Made by a program: the position numbers and the translations under genes | Assembly (NCBI GenBank): GCA_013373445.1 | Contig: JABXHV010000103.1 | Location: forward strand, 1 to 54,446 | From: Paracoccaceae bacterium | GTDB taxonomy: Bacteria > Pseudomonadota > Alphaproteobacteria > Rhizobiales > Stappiaceae | Reading direction: 5' to 3' | DNA length: 54,446 bases | Notes under the pieces: generated by a model | Told to the model about the DNA's origin: nothing | Seen by the model: the letters and a program-made list of their open reading frames with translations, nothing else | Database searches by the model: none | In this document: positions 8,238 to 16,743 of the stretch, piece by piece | Layout: every line of letters starts with the position of its first letter | Numbering within the stretch: position 1 is the first letter of the stretch

Positions 8238-9563
8238 ATGTCTGCTTTGATGGAAACTATTCTGGATATTGCAGGGCTGCCCTTCTCGTCTATTCCAGAG
8301 GAAGCATATGAAACCGCGCGCTTGTCTCTCTATGACTGGCTGATTTGCGGTATCGCAGGAAGGGACGAGCCACTGGCGTGCAAGTTGCGTCAGATGGTTG
8401 CAGATGAGGGCGGATCACTAACCGCATCGATTTTTGGGAGCAGCATGGCCCCGGCACGTGCTGCAGCTCTGGTCAATGGGGCAACGAGCCATGCGCTTGA
8501 CTACGACGATACCCATTTTGCTCATATAGGCCATTTGTCTGTGGGGATTTATCCTGCAGCTCTTGCAGCTGGTGAGGAAACAAGAGCTTCTGCGAGTGCT
8601 GTCGTTACAGCATTCTTGCTTGGCGCAGAGGCTGCCATTCGTGTGGGTGTTGTTCTTGGGGCAGGGCACTACAATCGTGGCTTTCATCAAACAGCGACAG
8701 CTGGCGCCTTTGGGGCAACGGTCGCAGCAGGGCGGCTGTACGGCCTGAGCCGAGATGAAATGCGCGCAGCTCTTGGACTATGCGCGACAAGGACCTCAGG
8801 TCTGAAGTCGCAGTTCGGGACAATGGGCAAACCCTATAATGCGGGCGTTGCTGCATCGAACGGCGTTGAATGCGCCAAGCTCGCCAAGCTCGGCATGACA
8901 TCTTGCGAAGACGGACTGATGGGCGACCAGGGGTTCGTCGTCACTCATGCCGATGAGTGGGGGCGGGAGGTTGTCAGTGCCAATCAATTTCTGTTTGGCG
9001 ATATCAGTTTCAAATTCCATGCCTGCTGCCATGGAACTCACGCAATGATCGAAGCCTTGTTGGAAATCATGCCGCAGCTGAGCGGCAAGACAAACCAGGT
9101 CAAGATGATAGCCTTGCGGACCAATCCACGTTGGTTGAAGGTCTGTAACATTCCAACACCGCAGACAGGCCTAGAAATCAAGTTCAGCTATCGCTGGCTC
9201 GCCGGCATGGTGATGGAAGGCCTGAACACCGGAGCCTTTGATACCTATCGTGATGACCTCGCAACCAGCTCTGTTCTTGCCGACTTCGCCGAAAAGGTCG
9301 AAGTGATTGGCGATGCAGGGATCACCGACATGCAGGCTGAGGGAGAAGTGATCTTTGAAGATGGAAGTAAAGTCGCTTTCTCTCATGATCTGGCTCAGCG
9401 CCCGACACTTTCCAACCTTAAACAACGTTTGCAAGCAAAGGGAGCTGCTGTACTCGCAGACAACGCAGCATTGGTAAAACCTGTGATGGAAGAGTTTGCA
9501 TCGCTGAGCGCAGCAGACCTCGGGCTGATTGCTAGGAAGCAGGATGACAGTGGAAACAACTGA
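8238..9563 (+). CDS. MmgE/PrpD family protein (2-methylcitrate dehydratase/cis-aconitate decarboxylase superfamily)
   Basis: Protein of 441 residues, the normal family length. The family includes 2-methylcitrate dehydratase and cis-aconitate decarboxylase, the itaconate-forming enzyme (IRG1/CAD). Active-site blocks are conserved: HALDYDDTHFAHIGH with Asp88, Thr92 and His99, RGFHQTATAG with His150, GKPYNAGVAA with Lys198, and FKFHACCHGTHAMIEA with Lys259 and His261. Residues alone do not separate decarboxylase from dehydratase. ATG 8238 is set by GAGGA at 8228-8232; longer upstream starts run back into the lyase gene. It sits between the lyase and hydratase genes with almost no spacing, so it should act in the same pathway. 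A cis-aconitate-decarboxylase-like role feeding itaconate is an interesting possibility, not a conclusion. Confidence 0.88.
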   Translation: MSALMETILDIAGLPFSSIPEEAYETARLSLYDWLICGIAGRDEPLACKLRQMVADEGGSLTASIFGSSMAPARAAALVNGATSHALDYDDTHFAHIGHLSVGIYPAALAAGEETRASASAVVTAFLLGAEAAIRVGVVLGAGHYNRGFHQTATAGAFGATVAAGRLYGLSRDEMRAALGLCATRTSGLKSQFGTMGKPYNAGVAASNGVECAKLAKLGMTSCEDGLMGDQGFVVTHADEWGREVVSANQFLFGDISFKFHACCHGTHAMIEALLEIMPQLSGKTNQVKMIALRTNPRWLKVCNIPTPQTGLEIKFSYRWLAGMVMEGLNTGAFDTYRDDLATSSVLADFAEKVEVIGDAGITDMQAEGEVIFEDGSKVAFSHDLAQRPTLSNLKQRLQAKGAAVLADNAALVKPVMEEFASLSAADLGLIARKQDDSGNN

Positions 9564-10371
9564 TTGGATAGGCAAACAGCGCGAAGCCAGCGAAACGGTC
9601 TCCGACCGCCAACTGCGTGAATTCCGCAGCACCCTGTCTGGGATCCTGGGCGATGAGACCGACTTGCCGGGTGTTCATTGGTGCCTTGTTCCGGAAATCT
9701 GCGCGCCTTCTGATCTTGGTAGCGACGGGCATCCGAAAGTTGGGTTGTTTTTGCCAGACCTCGACTTGCCAAGACGCATGTGGGCAGGTGGGCGTGTTGC
9801 CTATCGCGGAGGCGTACGGACTGGCGAAACCGTTACGCGCGTGTCGACCATCCGCGACATCAAATTCAAGGAAGGTCGCAGTGGGAAGCTGGGCTTCGTC
9901 ACCTTGGATCACCGTTATTCCTGCGGGCAACACCTCCGCATTGTCGAAGAGCAGAACATTGTCTACAGGCAAGCGCCTTCTTCTGATGCACCTGCCGCTG
10001 TTCCACCCCAAGCGCCACGTTGGGATGCAGGTTGGACCATCGAGGCGCTACCAACATCCACGCTTCTTTTCAGATACTCGGCGATGACCTTTAACGGACA
10101 CCGCATCCATTACGATAGAGACTATGCAATGGGCGTTGAAGGCTACAATGGCCTCGTCGTGCATGGGCCCTTACAGGCCACCTGGATGCAGATATTAGCG
10201 ACACGGATCTTCAAACGTCTGCCACAGGACTTCTCTTATCGCGGCTTGTCACCTTTGACATGTGACCGACCGGTAACCATCGAGGCGAAAGAGGGTGAAG
10301 CTGGCGGTCTTGACTTGCGTGTGCGCGATGTCGAGCTGAATGTTGTGACAATGGAAGCACAGGCGCGCTGA
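9544..10371 (+). CDS. MaoC-like double hot-dog hydratase (mesaconyl/itaconyl-CoA hydratase type)
   Basis: Protein of 275 residues with an N-terminal FAS1-like hot-dog half (RMWAGGRVAYRGGVRTGE around 78-95) and a C-terminal MaoC half. The hydratase motif is present in the form FNGHRIHYDRDYA (183-195), with His189 and Asn184 where R-hydratases have Asp, a form seen in mesaconyl-C4-CoA and itaconyl-CoA hydratases. It would add water across a C5-dicarboxyl-CoA double bond to give citramalyl-CoA, the substrate of the lyase two genes upstream. The start overlaps the PrpD-like gene by 20 bases and GGAAGCAGG lies directly before ATG 9544. It is the last gene of the plus-strand cluster and ends 49 bases from the convergent LysR gene. 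Confidence 0.87.
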   Translation: MTVETTDWIGKQREASETVSDRQLREFRSTLSGILGDETDLPGVHWCLVPEICAPSDLGSDGHPKVGLFLPDLDLPRRMWAGGRVAYRGGVRTGETVTRVSTIRDIKFKEGRSGKLGFVTLDHRYSCGQHLRIVEEQNIVYRQAPSSDAPAAVPPQAPRWDAGWTIEALPTSTLLFRYSAMTFNGHRIHYDRDYAMGVEGYNGLVVHGPLQATWMQILATRIFKRLPQDFSYRGLSPLTCDRPVTIEAKEGEAGGLDLRVRDVELNVVTMEAQAR

Positions 10372-10420
10372 GGCTGTCAGCTGTTATTGCCAACGTTGCG
10401 TGAGGTGGTTGAGCCTGCTC

Positions 10421-11365
10421 TCAGGCGTCGTTGGCGACGAGTTCGCCTTCCCAAAGGCCGCGCTCAACCATTTCTCGTGACACCTGCAGTGTGAGACTTT
10501 CTACGGCGGCACAGGCACGCGTTTGCACTGCGGACGGGTTGCGAACGAGATAGACCGGGCGGGAAATGACAGGATCGACAATCGGAGCTTTCAAAAGGCG
10601 TCCGGATTCAACGAAGTCGTGACAGGCCGCCGGTGCAAAGATCGTGTGACCGGAGCCCCGTGCAACGAGCTCCTTGATCTGGGTCATCGCATCGAGCTCC
10701 GTGGTAACATTCAAGACGATGCCGGCTTTGCGTGCAGCGCGCTCGATGATCCGGCGCAGCCCATGCGGCTCACCCGGCAGCACCAGCTCGGCATTCACCA
10801 GATCGCTCATGGAGACGGGTGCGCCCGGCTTTGATTTCAATGGCCAGGCATCGGGGGCGGAGAAAAAGAACAAGTGCTCGTTCAGAACATGGGTTGCGGA
10901 AAAATGCTCGACCCCGATCAGATCATAAAGAAAGCCGATCTCCACGGTTCCATCGTCGATCCATGTCTTGATGAAACCGCTCATGGCCTCGCTGGCGCGC
11001 AGCCGTACCTTGGGTAACTCCAGCCGGACAGTCTCGGCCAGTGGAACCGACATCACCATGGAGACGGAAGGTGGCATGCCGAAGCGGACCTTACCCCGCA
11101 CATCTCCGGAGAGTTCTTTGATTTCAGACACACAGTTTTCAACCATGCGGCAGATCTCGTAGGCGTGGCTCAGGAGTATTTCACCCTCGCTCGTAAGCAT
11201 CGATCCGCGTGGTGAACGCTCGACGAGTTTCACCTCCAGCTCGCGTTCCATATTCACCAGATGCTGGGAGAGGGACGGCTGTGCAATGCGTAGTTTTTGG
11301 GCTGCTGCCGAGACTGAACGAGCCTCTGCGATGGCGATGAAATATCGGAGTTGACGAATGTCCAA
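10421..11365 (-). CDS. LysR-family transcriptional regulator
   Basis: Regulator of about 314 residues. The N-terminal winged helix-turn-helix is textbook (LDIRQLRYFIAIAEARSVSAAAQKLRIAQPSLSQHLVNME), followed by an effector-binding domain from about residue 85 (RFGMPPSVSMVMSVPLAETV). A TTG at 11365 is preferred because GAGG lies five bases upstream and LysR proteins normally begin directly at (M)DIRQLRYF; GTG 11392 would add nine residues overlapping a palindrome. A perfect CATAG-N7-CTATG box lies about 100 bases upstream and recurs before the ABC operon, so autoregulation and control of that operon are likely. The gene converges on the C5-acid cluster, which carries a weaker box. The effector is unknown. 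Confidence 0.92.
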   Translation of the reverse strand: MDIRQLRYFIAIAEARSVSAAAQKLRIAQPSLSQHLVNMERELEVKLVERSPRGSMLTSEGEILLSHAYEICRMVENCVSEIKELSGDVRGKVRFGMPPSVSMVMSVPLAETVRLELPKVRLRASEAMSGFIKTWIDDGTVEIGFLYDLIGVEHFSATHVLNEHLFFFSAPDAWPLKSKPGAPVSMSDLVNAELVLPGEPHGLRRIIERAARKAGIVLNVTTELDAMTQIKELVARGSGHTIFAPAACHDFVESGRLLKAPIVDPVISRPVYLVRNPSAVQTRACAAVESLTLQVSREMVERGLWEGELVANDA

Positions 11366-11385
11366 AGCGGCCTCGTACCTGAAGT

Positions 11386-11413
11386 GATACACCGGGGGAG
11401 ATCCCGGTGTATC
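11386..11413. repeat. Perfect 11-bp palindrome with 6-base loop before LysR
   Basis: GATACACCGGG (11386-11396) and CCCGGTGTATC (11403-11413) are exact reverse complements separated by six bases. There is no T-run on either side, so it is not a standard terminator. It lies between the LysR-type box and the LysR ribosome site, in the predicted 5' leader, where it could be a second operator or an RNA hairpin limiting LysR translation. Confidence 0.75.
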
Positions 11414-11457
11414 GAAGTCTTAGCTCATATGACCAGATTGCATACGAACGGTCAAAT

Positions 11458-11478
11458 GTCATAGGTTTGGTCTATGAC
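11458..11478. promoter_or_regulatory. LysR-type operator upstream of the LysR gene
   Basis: GTCATAG (11458-11464), seven bases, CTATGAC (11472-11478): perfect seven-base arms containing the T-N11-A signature. It lies 19 bases beyond the aldehyde dehydrogenase stop and 93 bases before the LysR TTG. The same core CATAG-N7-CTATG appears at 21141-21157 upstream of the ABC operon. Confidence 0.75.
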
Positions 11479-11496
11479 GCTTGCTAAATCAGTGGT

Positions 11497-12993
11497 TTAG
11501 CGCAGGATGAACGGATTGGCAGGTCCGGGGCCGTAATCCATCCAAACAGACTTGGTTTCGAGGTATTCATAGAGGGCTTCCTGGCCGCTTTCACGTCCAA
11601 TACCGGATGATTTGAAGCCACCGAAGGGAACCATATAGGACACGGCACGATAGCAGTTGGTCCATATGTTGCCTGCACGAAGTGCTTTGGCCGCGCGGAA
11701 CATCCGGCCCTGATCCTTGGTCCACACACCGGCGGCAAGGCCATAGTCGGTATCGTTCGCCATCTCGTAGGCTTCTTCTTCCTCGCAGAACTTGATAATC
11801 GAAAGAACTGGCCCAAAGACTTCTTGCTGAGCGATCTTCATGGAATTTTCGACGCCTGTGAAAACCGTCGGTTCGATAAAGCGACCATTTCCGCATTCTG
11901 CACGCGTAGAAGCGCCGCCGCCGAGCACACATTCAGCGCCTTCGTCTTTCGCCATCTGGATGGAAGCCAGAATCTTGTCGAACTGAGGTTGGGTTGTCAC
12001 CGGTCCGACCTGGGTCGATGTGTCCATCGGGTCGCCGATACGGGCGGTCTTGGCGATGTTCAAAAAAGCTTCGACAAACGCATCATGCACGTCTTCGTGA
12101 ACCAGAACACGAGACCCGGCGATGCAGGTCTGTCCGGTCGCTGCAAAGATTCCCGAAACAACGCCACGCGCTGCGCTTTCCACATCCACATCCGGGAAAA
12201 CGAGTTGAGCCGACTTGCCACCAAGCTCAAGTGTCAGGCGCTTGAAGGTGTTCATAGCGGTTTGGGCAATCAAGCGCCCGCTCGCATCTCCCCCTGTGAA
12301 CGCCACCTTGTGAACGTCCCTGTGTTCCGTGAGCGGTGCACCGGCCTCTGCGCCAAAGCCGGTCACCGCATTTATGACACCAGCCGGGATACCTGCTTCG
12401 TCAGCTAGTTTGCAGAGCTCAAGCGTGGACGCAGACGTGAATTCCGAAGGTTTCAAGACGACCGTGCAACCGGCGGCAAGCGCCGGAGCCAGCTTCCATG
12501 CTGTCAAAAGGAGAGGAGAGTTCCACGGTGTGATTGCCGCGACGACACCCACCGGAACGTGTGTCGTGTAAGTGAACATGTCGGCCTTGTCGATCGGGAT
12601 AACGGCACCTTCGATCTTGTCACACAGTCCGGCGTAATAGCGGAACCAGTGTGTCATGTAGCCAGTCTGGGCACGCATTTCGGCGAAGAGCTTGCCATTG
12701 TCCTGCACTTCGATGCGCGCCAGGTGATCAGCTTCGCGTTCCAGAATGTCTGCAAAACGGTTCAGCAGTCTTCCGCGCTGGGTCGGATGCATCGTCGCCC
12801 ACTCACCGTTGTTCAGGGCGTTGTTGGCAGCCTCTACGGCTCGATCTACATCTTCAGATCCGCAGCGCGGGATCCGAGCCCAGACCTTGGTGGTGAACGG
12901 ATCGTCGCTGTCGAAATATTCACCAGTTGCCGGTTCAACCCATTGACCGTTGATGTAGCATTGGTAGCTCTGGATGCCCGTGGTGCGTTCCAT
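11497..12993 (-). CDS. Aldehyde dehydrogenase (NAD(P)+-dependent)
   Basis: Classical ALDH of 498 residues that oxidises an aldehyde to its acid. Catalytic elements: PWNSP with Asn158 (oxyanion hole), KPSE with Lys181, FTGGDASG in the cofactor loop (233-239), ELGGK with general base Glu256, and ATGQTCIAGSR with nucleophile Cys290. The C-terminal FGGFKSSGIGRESG block is also intact. It begins 17 bases after the Zn alcohol dehydrogenase stop, with GGAAGATC just before the ATG, so the two form an alcohol-to-aldehyde-to-acid pair at the end of the ABC operon. The exact substrate is unknown; betaine-aldehyde, hydroxybenzaldehyde and sugar-derived aldehyde dehydrogenases share this fold. Confidence 0.93.
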   Translation of the reverse strand: MERTTGIQSYQCYINGQWVEPATGEYFDSDDPFTTKVWARIPRCGSEDVDRAVEAANNALNNGEWATMHPTQRGRLLNRFADILEREADHLARIEVQDNGKLFAEMRAQTGYMTHWFRYYAGLCDKIEGAVIPIDKADMFTYTTHVPVGVVAAITPWNSPLLLTAWKLAPALAAGCTVVLKPSEFTSASTLELCKLADEAGIPAGVINAVTGFGAEAGAPLTEHRDVHKVAFTGGDASGRLIAQTAMNTFKRLTLELGGKSAQLVFPDVDVESAARGVVSGIFAATGQTCIAGSRVLVHEDVHDAFVEAFLNIAKTARIGDPMDTSTQVGPVTTQPQFDKILASIQMAKDEGAECVLGGGASTRAECGNGRFIEPTVFTGVENSMKIAQQEVFGPVLSIIKFCEEEEAYEMANDTDYGLAAGVWTKDQGRMFRAAKALRAGNIWTNCYRAVSYMVPFGGFKSSGIGRESGQEALYEYLETKSVWMDYGPGPANPFILR

Positions 12994-13010
12994 GATCTTC
13001 CTCTTTAGTG

Positions 13011-14138
13011 TCAGCTGAAGTCAATGACCTGGCGGATCGCCTGACCTGCGTGCAGGCGGTCAAAGCCTTCGTTGATGTCTTCCAGACGAATTTTCTCCGT
13101 CATCAATCGCTCGACAGGCAGCCTCCCCTGGCTGTGAAGCCCTAGGAAGCGCGGAATGTCGCGGCTCGGAACGCCAGACCCGAGATATGAGCCCTTGAGG
13201 GTCCGTTCTTCGCCCGTAAGACCAACGGCAGGGATTTGAAGCATGGCGTTTGGGTTCGGCAGGCCTGCGGTGACTGTTGCGCCGCCGCGCCGTGTTGCGT
13301 CATAGGCAAAACGAAGCGCGTGAACGTTGCCGGTAAAGTCCATTGCGGTATCCACGCCCCCCCCAGTGATTTCACGAAGTTCTTCCAGCGCGCCATCTTT
13401 TGAGGAGTTGATCGTGTGCGTCGCGCCCAGCTGTTTGGCGAGTTCAAGCTTTTCAGGGATGATATCGACGGCGACAATTTTCTCGGCGCCAGCAACATGC
13501 GCTGCCATGACGGCCGAGAGGCCGACACCGCCGAGGCCCACGACGGCCGTGGAACAGCCGGGACACACATCTCCGGTGTTGAAAACGGCACCGGCACCTG
13601 TCAGCACTGCACAGCCCATCAGGGCTGCAATGTCGAGGGGAATTGAGCTGTCGATGCGAACGATAGAGTTTTGCGAAACAACGGCATATTCCGCAAAACA
13701 TGACACTCCAGTCATGTGGTAGACGGTTTCGCCGTTGCGATTCAGACGTGTCCCGCCGCTGATCATCTCGCCCTTATTGTTTGAGGCGGCACCAGGTTCA
13801 CACAGGGCAGGCCTGCCTGAGCGGCATGGACCACAATGACCGCAACTTGGAACAAACACAGTAATGACGTGATCGCCCGGCTCAAACCTTTCAACGTCAG
13901 GTCCGACTGCCCTGACGATACCGGCGCTTTCGTGTCCCATGACCATCGGCAGCTGCCGCGGCCGGTCTCCGTTGATCACTGACAAGTCGGAATGACATAG
14001 ACCGGCAGCTGCGATCTCAATCAGCACTTCTCCGTCCCGTGGACCTTCCAGGTCGACTTCACAGACAGAAATCGGCCGGGTCTCGGCATAGGGACCTGGA
14101 CGACCAATTTCTTCTAGAACTGCAGCTTTGATTTTCAT
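13011..14138 (-). CDS. Zn-dependent alcohol dehydrogenase (MDR family)
   Basis: Medium-chain dehydrogenase of 375 residues, similar in layout to class I/III enzymes. Catalytic zinc ligands are visible as Cys48 (GLCHSD), His69 with Glu70 (MGHESAG) and Cys176. The structural zinc loop has Cys99, Cys102, Cys105 and Cys113 in PSCGHCGPCRSGRPALC. The Rossmann motif is GLGGVGLSAVMAAHVAGA, followed by VAVDI with an acidic residue that favours NAD+. It is 23 bases downstream of the sugar-type ATPase stop and 17 bases before the aldehyde dehydrogenase, so it is part of the transport operon and likely oxidises the imported compound or a lactone-derived alcohol. Formaldehyde/S-hydroxymethylglutathione use is an alternative given the overall type. 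Confidence 0.9.
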   Translation of the reverse strand: MKIKAAVLEEIGRPGPYAETRPISVCEVDLEGPRDGEVLIEIAAAGLCHSDLSVINGDRPRQLPMVMGHESAGIVRAVGPDVERFEPGDHVITVFVPSCGHCGPCRSGRPALCEPGAASNNKGEMISGGTRLNRNGETVYHMTGVSCFAEYAVVSQNSIVRIDSSIPLDIAALMGCAVLTGAGAVFNTGDVCPGCSTAVVGLGGVGLSAVMAAHVAGAEKIVAVDIIPEKLELAKQLGATHTINSSKDGALEELREITGGGVDTAMDFTGNVHALRFAYDATRRGGATVTAGLPNPNAMLQIPAVGLTGEERTLKGSYLGSGVPSRDIPRFLGLHSQGRLPVERLMTEKIRLEDINEGFDRLHAGQAIRQVIDFS

Positions 14139-14161
14139 TTTTCTCTCCCTTGCACCCGGTC

Positions 14162-15667
14162 TTAGTGAACAGCGGCGTACATGATTTTCTCTTCGCTCGC
14201 TTCCTCGATCGAGAATTCTTCGACGACACGACCAAGACGTGACACCAATACCCGATCAGACAGGGCAAGAATTTCCGGGAGGTAGGATGAGATCATCACC
14301 ACAGGCAGACCGGCATTGGCCAGCTCGTTGATCACTTCGTGGATTTCTGCAATCGCGCCGACATCCACGCCACGGGTCGGTTCATCGAGAATAATCAGCT
14401 TTGGTTTTTGCACCAGCGCTTTGGCCAGAACCACCTTTTGCTGGTTGCCACCTGAAAGTTCGATGACTTTGGAGTCATTGTCGATTGTTTTGACATTGAG
14501 GCGATCTGTCCATACTTTCGCTAGTTCCGCCATTTCGCTGTAGCTGATGACGCTTTTCTGGTTAAGGTCAGCCCCAAGCAGACCGGAATAGATGTTCTGC
14601 GCGATCGACTTTGTTTCGAAGAAACCTTCAACCTTTCGGTCTTCGGTCACATAGACAATCCCGTCGCGGATCGCTGGTCGCGGCACGCGATAGCGCACGG
14701 GACGACCGCTTAAGCGGACTTCGCCACCGTGGAAGAAGTCACGTTTCAGAACACCGGCGATGATCTTGAAGGTCTCAGTACGGCCGGAACCAACCAAGCC
14801 GAATACACCCGTTACCTGACCCGAGAAGATCGAGAAGGACGTGTTGCGAACGATAGAACCCATAGAAAGGTTCTGAACCGACAACATGCGCTTTCCGGCA
14901 GGTCGGGATTGCCGCGCCTGAACTTTCGTCTCGCCATAGAGCTCGTTGGATAAGCTGCGGCCGACCATGTGGCCGATAATCTTGTCGCGGTCAAAGGCTT
15001 TGACCTCATCAGTGATGACATGTTCACCGTCCCGCAGGATGGTGATTCGGTCTGAAATGGTGAGTGCCTCTTCAAGTGCATGGCTGATAAAGACGATGGA
15101 AACGCCTTCATCTTTCAGTCGGTTGACGAGTTTGAAAAAGTGGTACTTTTCTTCTGGCGTCAGGGTTGCTGTCGGTTCATCGAAAATGATCACCTTGGCA
15201 TTGTGGCGAACCGCGCGTGCGATTTCGACCATCTGCTTTTGTGCAGCCCCGAGTGTGGATACCAGCGCTGTCGGATCAACCTCGAAGCTGAGCGACTGCA
15301 GGAACTGCTGTGCAGAGATCCAAAGTCCGCGCAGACGGGTCAGGAATTTTTCATTGCCGAGTTCCAGGTTCTGGGCGACCGTTAATGACGGGATCAGGCT
15401 TGTTTCCTGAAACACCATTGCAATGCCGTTTTCCAGCGCTTCCTGCGGACTGGAGAATTCAACCTTCTTGCCGAGGTAACGAACTTCACCACCGGTGGGT
15501 TCATGAACACCGGCGACCATTTTCGTCAGCGTGGATTTTCCGGCCCCGTTTTCACCAAGCAGTGAGTGAATCTCGCCGGCGTGGAGTTCGAACGTCACAC
15601 CTTTGACCGCGGGATTGCCGTGGAATTCCTTGGTGACATTACGGAGTTCGACCACTGGTGTCGTCAT
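14162..15667 (-). CDS. Ribose/xylose-type ABC transporter ATP-binding protein (two ATPase domains)
   Basis: Protein of 501 residues with the duplicated architecture of RbsA/MglA. Domain 1 has Walker A LLGENGAGKSTLTK (36-49) and Walker B VIIFDEPTATLTPEE, but its signature is the altered LGAAQKQMVEIARAV. Domain 2 has a degenerate Walker A (GLVGSGRTE) and an intact signature LSGGNQQKVVLAKAL with LIILDEPTRGVDVGA. This asymmetry is normal in the family. ATG 15667 overlaps the preceding propeller gene's stop by four bases, indicating coupling. It would energise the two RbsC-type permeases encoded upstream in the same operon; the alcohol dehydrogenase gene follows after 23 bases. Confidence 0.94.
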   Translation of the reverse strand: MTTPVVELRNVTKEFHGNPAVKGVTFELHAGEIHSLLGENGAGKSTLTKMVAGVHEPTGGEVRYLGKKVEFSSPQEALENGIAMVFQETSLIPSLTVAQNLELGNEKFLTRLRGLWISAQQFLQSLSFEVDPTALVSTLGAAQKQMVEIARAVRHNAKVIIFDEPTATLTPEEKYHFFKLVNRLKDEGVSIVFISHALEEALTISDRITILRDGEHVITDEVKAFDRDKIIGHMVGRSLSNELYGETKVQARQSRPAGKRMLSVQNLSMGSIVRNTSFSIFSGQVTGVFGLVGSGRTETFKIIAGVLKRDFFHGGEVRLSGRPVRYRVPRPAIRDGIVYVTEDRKVEGFFETKSIAQNIYSGLLGADLNQKSVISYSEMAELAKVWTDRLNVKTIDNDSKVIELSGGNQQKVVLAKALVQKPKLIILDEPTRGVDVGAIAEIHEVINELANAGLPVVMISSYLPEILALSDRVLVSRLGRVVEEFSIEEASEEKIMYAAVH

Positions 15668-16743
15668 GCTGATGCTCCCTCGGTTCCCAGGTTCAAACGC
15701 AGGACCTCTCCAGATCCTCGTCCTGTCAGCCATAGATCGCCATTGGCTTCCACGGCTGAGGTGATGCCATGACGACGACCGCCTGCACGGCTGTGAAGGC
15801 TGTCGACCGGGATGAAGTTTTCATCCAGCGCAACAACAAGGCCGTAGGAAAGGGTGGGGGCCCATGGCTTGAGAATGCCCATCTGCTTAAGGGCCCCGCC
15901 CTGCATGGGTTCGTTGAATGATTTGCCGCTCGAGTAATTTGGTGCAACCCAATAGTCGCTGTGAATTTCCTTAAGCATGGCTTTGCGATAGGCAGGCTCC
16001 CTGAGGACAAACTCTATGAGAGTGCTACGGGGGGCAAAGATACAGAGCCAGAAGCCACCGCCCGAACGGGCCTGCAGGCGGCCCGGGTAGCCTGGGATTT
16101 CATCCAGAACAATTCGGGATGTCGCGCCATCGGCAGCCATTTCCACCACGTGAGATGACCAGGCTTCACTGTAGATGACCGCGCCGTTGCTCATGACGGC
16201 GATGCCTGCAGGGTATCCCAAACGCTGCTTGACGATATGCACGTCTCCCGAGATAGGGTCTCCATGTCCGATAAGGCCACTGCGGTTCATCTCCATGAGA
16301 TCGCGGCGCCATTCATCAGGCCCGCAATCCTGAGATCCAACGCAAAACCAGATCTTGCCCTTAGGACAAAAGTCCAGCGCAGTTACGTTATTGATCGGCG
16401 TGCTCCATTGGGGTGTCTTGGGCTCGAAGCTGCTGTTCAGGAATATCAGGCCGTCAGAGAGCGTTGCAACTGCAAGCATGTCGTCATGGGCCGCAATCGC
16501 TGTGATTTCTGAACCCATATCAGCCTTTTCACCGTTCGGCGAAATCAGCTTTGATCCGTCTGACCACAGCAAGCCACCTTGCCAGGAGACAATGCAGTCA
16601 GGTGCGCTACCTGCAAGTCCGTCAGGCAGAGCTTCAAGCCGGTTGTTTGGCTTGAGTGCGCCGTCGAGAGCGGGCAGGGTCACGGCTGCGGAGCCGCGTC
16701 CGAAAAACTTATCAAGTGTTCGGCTAATGAATGTTTGTCTCAT
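15664..16743 (-). CDS. Strictosidine-synthase-like/SMP-30-type beta-propeller protein
   Basis: Protein of 359 residues related to the C-terminal half of the fused permease encoded just upstream: IPGYPGRLQARSGGGFWLCIF here corresponds to LPGYPDNINRASDGTYWVAL there, and the following RSTLIEFVLREPAYRKAMLKEI to RSPALDLALRMPAFRRRMARRI. Such six-bladed propellers include gluconolactonases and arylesterase-like lactonases that use a bound Ca2+ or Zn2+. In this copy the PDN segment carrying a usual metal-contact asparagine is PGR, and the N-terminal ESPEDV-type glutamate segment is not evident, so it may be a non-catalytic or altered paralogue. There is no signal peptide, so it is probably cytoplasmic. 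It overlaps both neighbours by four bases (ATGA). Function is unproven. Confidence 0.8.
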   Translation of the reverse strand: MRQTFISRTLDKFFGRGSAAVTLPALDGALKPNNRLEALPDGLAGSAPDCIVSWQGGLLWSDGSKLISPNGEKADMGSEITAIAAHDDMLAVATLSDGLIFLNSSFEPKTPQWSTPINNVTALDFCPKGKIWFCVGSQDCGPDEWRRDLMEMNRSGLIGHGDPISGDVHIVKQRLGYPAGIAVMSNGAVIYSEAWSSHVVEMAADGATSRIVLDEIPGYPGRLQARSGGGFWLCIFAPRSTLIEFVLREPAYRKAMLKEIHSDYWVAPNYSSGKSFNEPMQGGALKQMGILKPWAPTLSYGLVVALDENFIPVDSLHSRAGGRRHGITSAVEANGDLWLTGRGSGEVLRLNLGTEGASA

